64,000 nucleotides of DNA from Clarireedia homoeocarpa (lineage: Eukaryota > Ascomycota > Leotiomycetes > Helotiales > Rutstroemiaceae): positions 248,001 to 312,000 of the forward strand of contig LNKV01000028.1 of NCBI GenBank assembly GCA_001465935.1, written 5' to 3'. Within the stretch, counting starts at the first letter, position 1. Each line of letters begins with the position of its first letter. Positions 55,999-64,000 of the stretch are shown in pieces. A program made the translations under genes and the position numbers. The notes under the pieces were generated by a model. That model saw only the letters and a program-made list of their open reading frames with translations. It was not told the DNA's origin and did not search any database.

Positions 55999-57164
55999 TC
56001 AAACAGCCCAATATACATCAATACTGATGTCTTCTACAATATTGCACCACCCAGCATATCTTGCTTTCGCCCACACGGTCACCACATCCCCAACCTTCAG
56101 ATTTCTTACGAACTCGCCATTCATAGATTCACGCCCTCTCCCTTGCTCTTCTAAGGCCATGGCCTCTGGACTCTCTGGGTCTTTGATGTCATCGGTATAC
56201 TTCCACGTTATTTGATAACTTTCTGAATGCTTCCATGCGGTTTTATTCCTTTGTATATGTTTCGTGGAAGGATCGAGGTCATGCTTGAAGACGAGTGGTT
56301 TCACCGGATCTGAATTGGGATTGGCTTGGTAGTCCGGGTCAATTGTACGCAGACTGCATACTATCTCGTTTCCCCAGTCCATGGGATCAGAATCGGATCT
56401 AGAGAGACGGAATTGTGGCCATGGTGCAACCTCCCAAGCTTCAAGTAGATGCGCTGCTAAGGATATCAGTATTGATATGTATTCCGTGTTTATTTTGTGG
56501 GCTAGGAAGACAAACCTTCTCGTGTAGCAGATATTCTTTCTATCCCAATGTCGAACCAGGTACTTGAGCCTTTATATGTTCCCCTATTCTCATGTTGACC
56601 ACCCCAACCTTGGTCGCGACTCTTGATCTTGAATATAATCTTCCTGCACGGGTGTTCTCCTCTAGGCCGCGATGCATGAGTCCATTTATTTATTACATCT
56701 GCCGTAGCATCTTGCGGGACTTCTCGATGTCTAGCCCAGGGTTTTGGTGCTCTTGATGAATACTTTTCCTGGTATTCTGGTAGCATCTGATATTCTCCTT
56801 CAGAGTCGGTTTTATAATCCATAAAACCAATCGGAAAAGACCGTAGCATGAATCTGTTTTCGTCGTCTCCCCCAGCTCGAACGTAAGTTTCTCGGTGTTC
56901 TGGACGTAAGGCGGTAGATGTGTGAGGCCAGTACTCGGCAAGATCAACGATCGCGTCGATTAATTCCAAGGGAAGTGGAGAACCCGGTAACAAAGTGAGG
57001 AAGATATCCTTGACCGTGAGAACATCTTCTATGGAAGGCTGATACCTGTCCGATTCGTAGAACTGCATATTGAGTGGTAATTGCGACCTTGACTCTTGAG
57101 TGCTTGCTATAACGTCGGATATTTTCTTTTGTATTAATTTTCCAAAAGAAGCAAGTTGGAGCAT
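55999..57164 (-). CDS. Unrecognised protein with C-terminal WAKARYAGWCN motif
   Basis: Exons 57164-56516 and 56456-55999 join to 368 residues. Near residues 52-75 LPGSPLPLELIDAIVDLAEYW resembles the F-box-like PxExxxxIxxxAEYW helix found in many fungal hypothetical proteins. The middle has RKIIFKIKSRDQGWGG (~170-185) and WFDIGIERI. The last exon opens with AHLLEAWEVAPWPQFRLSRS, then WGNEIVCSLRTID, and ends in RNLKVGDVVTVWAKARYAGW. Such beta-rich ends recur in Pezizomycotina families without known function. No signal peptide or membrane helix. It faces cysA across 380 bp. I can name no activity. Confidence 0.78.
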
Positions 57165-57544
57165 CCTGGTGTAACTCGTTTTTGATGGTATCTTAAGGGT
57201 CCTCGGGGTCTTAGATACTATGTATGATTATGTTAGGCAGGAGTAGGCTGGATCCAACTCTATTGCCTGCAGGGTCGTGCTGTCGCCACGATGACGTATC
57301 CACTTTCTTTCATGAACCGGCTCCAACAACTTTAGCGCAAGGCTGCGGAAAGATTCCAGGCTCTGCTTGGAGATAAAGCCAAGTCACGCCCGAGCACGTC
57401 ATTGGCTGCATGAGTTCTAAGTGGAACCTAGTTTGGAGGCTGACAAAACAAAAAAATGTCATTGATTCCACAAATAACTTATATCTTTTCGCATCCCTCA
57501 CTCACCTTGAGGATGAATTCTTACAACCCGAAATCCAGTAAATT
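57165..57544. promoter_or_regulatory. Divergent promoter region before cysA
   Basis: 380 bp between the starts of the unknown gene and cysA; no TATA box. A CCAAT-like or Gcn4-type site was not clearly found. Confidence 0.35.
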
Positions 57545-59119
57545 ATGACCTCGACTAGAAGCTTAGTCGCGACAGTGAGGACGTTCGCCAAACCAACGAA
57601 CGCCCTTCCGAAATCTTGGAGCAGGCAGTTGTTGCATAGAACTGTTGCCCCACTACCGAGTTCGACTTCGCAGAAAGTGTTAAGATCATACCATGGTTCG
57701 AGTCCTCGAAACGCCACCCCCGCTGGGCTGGCGGGAGCTTCGAATCCAGCAATGGCATTCCCTTGCCTTGATGCCATGGAAACCAAATCTGCAAAGCTAG
57801 AGGCCCGCTCTTTGTCGAGCGGTCCCGAGCCATCATATACTAGTGGAGAGACGCAGAAATTCCACTGCAGTGATCCATTGCTCCTCGATTGGGGCGGAGT
57901 GTTACGGGAATTTGATATCGCCTACGAATCATGGGGCGAAATGAATGCAGATAAATCGAACGTTATCTTGCTGCACACGGGATTGTCCGCGTCCTCTCAT
58001 GCACACTCGACCGAAGCTAATCCCAAGCCAGGGTGGTGGGAGAAATTCATAGGACCGGATAAGAGTCTTGATACCAATAAGTATCACATTATATGTACAA
58101 ATGTCATCGGTGGATGTTACGGATCAACTGGACCTTCTACGGTCGATCCTGCTGATGGGCGAAGATATGCGACGAGATTTCCAATTCTTACTATGGAAGA
58201 TATGGTACGAGCGCAATTCCGACTACTTGACGGGCTAGGAATCGACAAGCTATATGCAAGTGTAGGATCGAGTATGGGCGGGATGCAATCTCTAGCAGCT
58301 GGTGTTCTCTTTCCCAGTCGAGTTGGTCGGGTGGCTAGCATTTCAGGATGTGCTCGAAGTCATCCCTATAGCATTGCCATGCGACACACCCAACGTCAGG
58401 TGCTAATGATGGATCCGAAATGGAATCGTGGGTTTTACTATGATGGGATTCCCCCACACGCAGGCATGAAACTGGCTCGGGAGATCGCTACTGTAACTTA
58501 CCGGTCGGGACCCGAATGGGAATTGCGATTTGGTCGAAGGCGCGCTGATCCAAGCAAGCAGCCTGCATTGTGCCCGGACTTTCTGATTGAGACCTATCTT
58601 GACCATGCGGGTGAAAAGTTCTGCTTGGAGTACGACCCAAACAGTCTTCTATATGTCAGCAAAGCGATGGACTTATTTGACCTCGGAGCCACAAATCAGC
58701 TTGCAGCCTCGAGAAGAAGGGCAGATTATGCCAAACGCTTTGATTCTAACTTGCATCAGCAAACACTTGCAGATGCATCATGCAGCCTTACCCTCCCAGA
58801 CTCTCCTTATGAAGAACAACCAGAAGCCAATGCGCCGAAAGATATGAACACTCCAATCGAAGCGAGAGATGGACCACCTGCCGACTTGATAGCTGGGATG
58901 AAGGCTATGAAAGATCACCCAACGTTCGTAATGGGTATAGCTAGTGATATTTTGTTCCCGGCATGGCAGCAACGGGAAATCTCCGAGGCGCTCAAAAAGA
59001 CGGGCAACTCCAATGTCACTCACGTCGAGCTTGGAGAGGATGTAAGCCAGTTTGGACATGATACATTTCTATTGGATGTAAAGCACGTTGGCGGACCACT
59101 AAAGCAGTTCCTGGGTTAA
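57545..59119 (+). CDS. cysA: Mitochondrial serine O-acetyltransferase of the MetX superfamily (CysA/Cys2 type)
   Basis: Alpha/beta-hydrolase acyltransferase that activates a hydroxy amino acid with acetyl-CoA (or succinyl-CoA) for sulfur assimilation. Single exon, 524 residues. The first ~55 residues (MTSTRSLVATVRTFAKPT...) are rich in Arg, Ser and Thr with no acids, as in mitochondrial targeting sequences. Superfamily motifs are GGCYGSTGPSTVDPADGRRY, DMVRAQFRLLDGLGI, nucleophile Ser in GSSMGGMQSL (~240), Asp in GIASDILFP (~471) and His in FGHDTFLL (~509). An insertion of about 65 residues (RRADYAKRFDSNLHQ to AGMKAM) sits before the last strand. The block SHPYSIAMRHTQRQVLMMDP is that of the A. 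nidulans CysA group rather than Met2. Homoserine acetyltransferase remains a possible alternative. Confidence 0.9.
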   Translation: MTSTRSLVATVRTFAKPTNALPKSWSRQLLHRTVAPLPSSTSQKVLRSYHGSSPRNATPAGLAGASNPAMAFPCLDAMETKSAKLEARSLSSGPEPSYTSGETQKFHCSDPLLLDWGGVLREFDIAYESWGEMNADKSNVILLHTGLSASSHAHSTEANPKPGWWEKFIGPDKSLDTNKYHIICTNVIGGCYGSTGPSTVDPADGRRYATRFPILTMEDMVRAQFRLLDGLGIDKLYASVGSSMGGMQSLAAGVLFPSRVGRVASISGCARSHPYSIAMRHTQRQVLMMDPKWNRGFYYDGIPPHAGMKLAREIATVTYRSGPEWELRFGRRRADPSKQPALCPDFLIETYLDHAGEKFCLEYDPNSLLYVSKAMDLFDLGATNQLAASRRRADYAKRFDSNLHQQTLADASCSLTLPDSPYEEQPEANAPKDMNTPIEARDGPPADLIAGMKAMKDHPTFVMGIASDILFPAWQQREISEALKKTGNSNVTHVELGEDVSQFGHDTFLLDVKHVGGPLKQFLG

Positions 59120-59837
59120 GATGCTGCATTGGTCCCCAACAAAATCCCCATGTACGATTACAGTATGATTACACGAGGCATGGCTTTTGGCGTTCCGGGA
59201 TTCTGGAAAAGTGGCGTACATCTGTACGGTACAGTACAGTACTTCTACATACAGTATTGAATGACAGATCTAGATACGAATATTCATCTTCTCATTTGTC
59301 AAGTTCTGACAAGACCATCCACTCACATGCACAATCTTCTCCGAATCCATCCACTCTGCCGGGAAAAACCTTTCTTTTTTCTCTTCGGCCTTGTCCGACT
59401 CAATCTAGACCCATGTTCATCCCGCCGTTTGGCGTCCTGTGGATGGAGCTCGGTACAATATGCTCCAATCATGTCGTGCTTTTCCGCGAACTCTGCTCAT
59501 TGCAGTATTTCCTCCCGCCCCACTCGGAGCTCACTGAAAAGTTAAAGGCTACTGGATTTCCCTCTCTACTCCTCTTTCGGCTGCTGAACTTTGCCCCGTT
59601 GTTTACGACACAGGTCAACGTTTACGACACACAGGTCAATGAGACAGAGCATACCATAATCTTTGCCGTGAGCGACTTGGAGTCTTTGCGCTCACTCAAC
59701 AATTGGAGGTGGCAGAAAGACTTTGCAGTGTTGATCGATTACGGATAACGATAAGATAAAGCTTTTGCGATAAGACCAGGTACCATCGACTCTACCGGCG
59801 TCATTATCAATAACTCTTTAGCAGGAATAATTGCCAG
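59120..59837. other. Intergenic / leader of SLC35F gene
   Basis: Upstream of the transporter. An open frame 59257-59748 (+) has no domain and no start context; it may lie in a 5' leader or be chance. Two overlapping frames across this area encode no repeat or family. Confidence 0.5.
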
Positions 59838-61372
59838 TCATCAATCGTGGATTCAGACTCGAGAACTCGACTTTTGGAAGACAGCTTTCGTTCGGATTCG
59901 GACTCGGATTTCGACGTCAGTTATCGGGACGAAGATTATACAAGTGATTCTAGACTGAGGAAAGGAAAAGCAAGAGAAGGCAATATGGACTCGCAAACTG
60001 GAGTCGGTGCTAAGACCACCGGCGTGGAAACACATGTCAGTGCACTGGGAGGAGAACGGCACTTGAAATTGAGTGATGGAGCTGGAGCTCCCGGTTACGG
60101 CAATGGGAGCTTCGAATTGGCTGGCAATGGAAGCAGCGCCGATGAAGGGGTTGATGGTGAAGTCTTGGAGCAAGCTATCGAAGCATTAGAGGGAAAGAAG
60201 AAGTCGTGGTGGGCTTACCTACTCACAAAAGAATTTTGGTTTGTTCTGCTTCTTGGGTAAGTCTTTGCTCTGTACCATCTGACATTGACAACCTTCTGAC
60301 ATGCATATTCACATAGTCAAATACTCGCCTTGTGCATTACGGGTACGAACACGTTCACCACCCTTCTCGCCAACAAGGGCACTTCAATTCCTGCCTTTCA
60401 GACACTTTTTAACTATGTCGTTCTCGCGGCTGTCTACACTACATACACTATTTACAAGTACGGAATCCGGGACTATTGTAGACTCCTTTTGGTTGATGGT
60501 TGGAAATATGCCATACTCTCGTTCATGGATGTCGAGGGCAATTACTTCACCGTGTTGGCATATCGTTACAGTACGTTCATCAGAACCGAGAGGACCTAAC
60601 AAACAAAGCTGACATTTTCCTAGCAAACCTTCTCAGCGCCCAACTTCTCAACTTTTGGTCCATCGTGTGTGTTGTAATCGTATCATTCTGCTTCCTCCAC
60701 GTTCGCTACAAGTGGGCACAAATCGCAGGTATCCTCATGTGCTGCGGCGGCATGGGTATTCTCCTAGCATCCGACCACATCACCGGATCTAACGGCGGCG
60801 ATCCTCCTACCCAACTCAAAGGCGATCTATTCGGTCTAGCCGGCGCTACTCTCTACGGTCTCTCCAACGTCTTTGAAGAATGGTTCGTCTCCAAGCGTCC
60901 CATGTACGAAGTCCTCGGCATGCTGGGTCTCTTCGGCATCGTCATCAACGGCATCACGGCCGCTATTTTCGACCGCCATTCTTTCCAGACCGCGGTGTGG
61001 GATGGTCAGGTTGGTGGGTATATTGTCGGCTATACATTTGTTCTATTCTTATTCTACACCCTCGCTCCAATCATGTTGCGAATGGCTTCGGCGGCGTTCT
61101 TCGACATTTCTCTTCTTACTGGAAACTTCTGGGGCGTCATTATTGGGATCAAGGTTTTCGGATATACAGTGTACTATTTATATCCTATTGCATTTGTGCT
61201 GATTATTATTGGGTTGATTGTTTATTTCTTGGCTGGCAGCATGCTGGGAGATTCGTTGAAGCCTTGGTTGGGCAAGAATCAGGAAGATGGAGTTGCTGGT
61301 GTTGGAACGGCCAAGCTGAAGGCTATTAAAGAGGCGAGACGAGAGGGTTTGGCTGGGGATAGAATGGCGTAG
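59838..61372 (+). CDS. SLC35F-type solute transporter (10 transmembrane helices)
   Basis: A drug/metabolite transporter-superfamily carrier related to animal SLC35F1/F2/F6. Visible exons: up to 60256, 60317-60570 and 60624-61372. The frame is open from 59814 but contains no ATG until 59984; an upstream exon carrying the start is likely (possible acceptor just before 59838), otherwise translation begins at 59984. The ~110-residue N-terminal tail is acidic and Ser-rich. Membrane helices begin at EFWFVLLLGQILALCITGTN; family landmarks are FNYVVLAAVYTTYTIYKYG, GWKYAILSFMDVEGNYFTVL and SAQLLNFWSIVCVVIV. The C-terminus is cytosolic and basic (KAIKEARREG). Substrate unknown. It lies head-to-tail after cysA. 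Confidence 0.9.
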
Positions 61373-62058
61373 GCGGATGGGGATTGGATGGCTGGTATTT
61401 ATTTATGATGGGTTTGGATATATGTTATGTGATATAATATGTAGTAAAATTAGTGTATTCTGAAATATATCACACTAGTCAGTTTTGGATGAAGTATACA
61501 CTCATGTCATTCCACTCGTGGTTTTTGGTTAAGGGGGCGTCTAGTAGTGTTGTCATTATATGCTTTCTACTAGGTGAGATCCCGAAGCCATTGTGAGATG
61601 ATACACATCCAGATGACAGTCTCGCCCGTCCGACAAGCAGAACAGTCTATGCGTAACCAAGAGGATAGTATATCAATTGATCCTTTGACTCGCCCATGTT
61701 TCTTTCATGGGGACGGCACTAGAATTGGGGTAATCCATTCATTGTTCAACAGATTCCAACCATCCGACTACAAAAGTATCACCTTGAAATATGAAAAGCA
61801 TTGTTTTCCGAATATGCATGGACAACACCTTACGAGCATCTATATCATAAGTCCCGAGAGTTCCTTCCCATCTCCTTCCTGCCTCACACCAACACATACA
61901 TTCACGCGCACCCCCGCCTACACATACATATCCGACTTAGGTTGACTCTCGAGTCATTGCGAAACGACGCTCGTTTTCATCAACTCACCACCACCCCTAC
62001 CTAACTGAGCCTGATCTCGCTCGCGCTCACTAACTAACTGACTAATCAGCTAGCCAGG
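61373..62058. other. Intergenic spacer, no gene seen
   Basis: 3' flank of the transporter and promoter of the small Cys/His protein; CT/CA-rich near 61880-62050 (CACC, CTAACTAACTGACTAA). Confidence 0.6.
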
Positions 62059-62274
62059 ATGTGCACCGCCACCGTCACCAAACACGCCTGCAAACACACA
62101 ACCAACTGGGGTGAACGATGCCGCGACGCGCGCACCCAAGGCATTCCCAGCAAGAACTGTCCACAATTTGTGGTGAAAAGCGAGGCTGCGGGTAATTGTG
62201 CAGAGTGCAAGCGTCAAGCTTTGAGGAGTAAGGTCCTTGATAAGGATGAGAAGCTTAAGTGTGAAACTATGTGA
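62059..62274 (+). CDS. Small Cys/His-rich protein, 71 residues
   Basis: Single exon with ATG in a good context (CAGGATGTGC). The sequence starts MCTATVTKHACKHTT, has a mid Cys (ERCRDARTQ), KNCPQF, then a CxxC (NCAECKRQAL), and ends KLKCETM. The spacing Cys/His-His-Cys-x-His ... CxxC is like the many short Ascomycota proteins beginning MC...CGH that probably bind zinc. No signal peptide and no membrane helix. Function unknown. It is short, so the call rests on the ordered Cys/His pattern rather than on length. Confidence 0.65.
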   Translation: MCTATVTKHACKHTTNWGERCRDARTQGIPSKNCPQFVVKSEAAGNCAECKRQALRSKVLDKDEKLKCETM

Positions 62275-63605
62275 GTGGGAATGACTTGGAGGAGGAGAGG
62301 GAACCCAACCCCCGGTGGTGGAGGATGAGTGTCGATAGTAATTAGATTTTTTTCTGTTTGTTTTTACTGAAAATACTTGGTTTTAAAACTGTGAAGTGAG
62401 ATGGCAAAATGAGGCGTACAAAAATGTGTAGGAGTTGGATATAAACAGTATTGTTAAATTAATAACTTCCCTTGAAGGTTTTCGTCGTCTTGACAAATCC
62501 TCTTTATCATATTTCTTGGATGTCTGTGTTTATTGCAAAGCAGTATCAACTATTGATTGGTCGCTTTCCCCTTATGCCTTCGAGAGCTTTCTCGAGTCCA
62601 TTCTCCTAAGCCTGATAGTCATTCATGAAGAACGACAAGATCCAATGGCTGCCTTCTGCAGTAGGCTGTGTCAACGAGCTGTCTCACCGAAGCGGTCTCA
62701 CAGCCAAGTATCGCAGAAAGTCTGCCTAATCGTATGAGTGCAGCTTACGTGTGCAGCGAGTGATGCAAGGTATACTGAATTACCATGACTCAATTGGTGA
62801 CGCGTGGGAAACAACTGTGTACTAGAACTGCTATCAGGCTATGGTTGACAGACAATCCAGTAGGATCCGCATATTTCTGTACAGCCAGGTAGGCAGATAT
62901 AGATTGCATGACAGAAGTGTTACGCAGAGGGGTTCTCTCTCGAACAAGAAAAGTGATGAAAATTTTATTTGCGAGATGAAGGAATGAAAATGCTGTCGAA
63001 TGCTGTGGATTTGGTTGGCCTTTTCGACCGAAATGCGACAACGCAACAATGGTTGCTCACACGTTTGGGCAGCCTGTATCAAGGCAGTGCTCTTGAGAAG
63101 CCATTGAAGTACGCCAATTAACTGCGAGCAGAAAGATGGGGATGGTCAGGACAACTTCCAGGCTATGATTGAAAAACAAAATTGTAGGACTGAATGTTTT
63201 TCTCTCTTTCAAAGAATAGCGCTGCGCTTGGGCTGCTGTCATTCAAACGCCCAATTGCAGTTGACTGATTGAAAAGCCAAGGCTCCAATCTCTATGAGAA
63301 ACTTCACATGCTCTTCTTGTTTCTGGTCTCCTTGTGCTGGGTGGTTCTGGCTGTGGTCCAAATGCCGACAAATGAATGCATCCTGAACAACACGTTCGAC
63401 TTCGAGTAGTGCAGTACAAGGAAAGTAGCAGCCCCTCTAGTTCCTTGCCGTAGTCTGGCGCCATTGAGTTGTTCCCCAGCGATCAGTTGATGGGAAAAAA
63501 AACTTGTTCTTGATTCTTTCTGCTACGCTTGTTATGTTATCCCTTCTCCTTTCTCCTTTCACCTAGACTTGTTTAATTCGGCCGAAAGCGAACGCACTTT
63601 GTAAT

Positions 63606-63722
63606 TTGGGATTGAGTTGGGATTGAGTTGGGATTGAGTTGGGATTGAGTTGGGATTGAGTCGAGATTGAGTCGGGATTGAGTTGGGATTGAGTCGAGAT
63701 TGAGTCGGGATTGAGTCGGGAT
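63606..63722. repeat. 11-bp minisatellite GGGATTGAGTT/C, about 10-11 copies
   Basis: Tandem units of 11 nt with variants GAGATTGAGTC and GGGATTGAGTC, the variants clustered in the second half. On the minus strand two reading frames encode repeated Ser/Asn/Pro/Gln peptides, an expected by-product of an 11-nt unit. Confidence 0.92.
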
Positions 63723-63910
63723 AGCCTGTGCAATTCTTCAATTGACATGACAACGCGCCACAACCGACAAAATCATACGTACAGTAGTAGCGTGAACCTC
63801 AAGCCTGGTGGTGAGCCCGTCGGTGAGACACGGCTCCAGCATTTGGAAAGCGACAATTGAATGGGAAAGAATCACAAGATCTCGCAATGCACACTAAGTC
63901 GTCATTTTGT

Positions 63911-63955
63911 CGCATCGCAATTCATCGCAATTCATCGCAATTTATCCCAATCCAC
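63911..63955. repeat. ATCGCAATTC decamer repeat, decaying
   Basis: Three copies of the decamer are followed by two or three degenerating copies (ATCCCAATCC, ACCCCAATC) and a C run. Confidence 0.75.
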
Positions 63956-64000
63956 CCCAATCACACCCCCCCCCCTCCTCGCACAAGTTCATCGAAATCT

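Larger units (their letters stand above)
62275..64000. other. Intergenic region to window end
   Basis: No supported gene. The frame 62435-62737 (+) would start at TTG and has no domain. Two tandem repeats lie near the end. The final ~60 nt is a C-rich tract. Confidence 0.55.

Noticed and set aside
59257..59748. 163-codon ORF before the SLC35F gene
   Set aside because: No recognisable domain and no coding-like start; probably leader DNA.
62435..62737. 100-codon plus-strand ORF near the window end
   Set aside because: Its start is TTG, no upstream ATG, no domain.

Overview
The window is nuclear DNA of a filamentous ascomycete. The genes are split by short spliceosomal introns (about 45-150 nt, GTAAGT-like donors). 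Gene content is typical of Pezizomycotina: Num1/ApsA, a CysA-type mitochondrial acyltransferase, an SLC35F transporter and a fungal 9.5 kDa complex I subunit. Intergenic DNA carries microsatellites. The overall flavour of the proteins and moderate GC suggest Leotiomycetes, perhaps Sclerotiniaceae (Botrytis or Sclerotinia-like); that rank is an inference. I see no virus, transposon, CRISPR array, or secondary-metabolite cluster.

Layout. 1-2436 (-): 5' part of an importin-7/8 type karyopherin, cut by the left edge. 4754-7339 (+): copper amine oxidase, 7 exons. 8060-9601 (+): unrecognised secreted Thr/Pro/Cys-rich repeat protein whose four exons had to be assembled by reading splice sites. 9919-10974 (-): splicing factor Cwc24. 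13210-18271 (+): cortical PH-domain protein Num1/ApsA. 19386-21049 (-): tRNA ct6A dehydratase (TcdA-like). 21398-21952 (+): GLOD5-like glyoxalase-fold protein. 22097-24750 (-): BTB-like/F-box-like protein. 26510-27868 (+): RNA 3'-phosphate cyclase with a 20-nt exon. 28016-28780 (-): divergent SDR lacking the usual Tyr/Lys pair. 29657-32632 (-): EMC1. 33068-36349 (-): large disordered protein. 36920-38730 (-): vacuolar subtilisin (proteinase B type). 41465-49596 (+): BEACH-WD40 giant protein. 50314-50415 (-): intron-containing tRNA-Glu(TTC). 51317-52127 (+): Cys-rich single-TM protein. 53421-53723 (-): complex I 9.5 kDa subunit. 54019-55612 (+): OST48/Wbp1. 55999-57164 (-): conserved-looking unknown. 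57545-59119 (+): mitochondrial serine/homoserine O-acyltransferase. 59838-61372 (+): SLC35F transporter. 62059-62274 (+): 71-aa Cys/His protein.

The genes are mostly independent housekeeping functions. The secretory/ER theme recurs (EMC1, Wbp1, vacuolar protease, BEACH protein, secreted protein) but without operon-like logic. Several pairs share short divergent promoters (tcd/glod5, 9.5 kDa subunit/wbp1, 55999 gene/cysA). The most interesting items are the unrecognised Cys-rich proteins, the SDR without catalytic residues, and the microexon. Long intergenic stretches hold mainly simple repeats. All intron boundaries given were derived by reading frame continuity and GT..AG signals, without transcript data.
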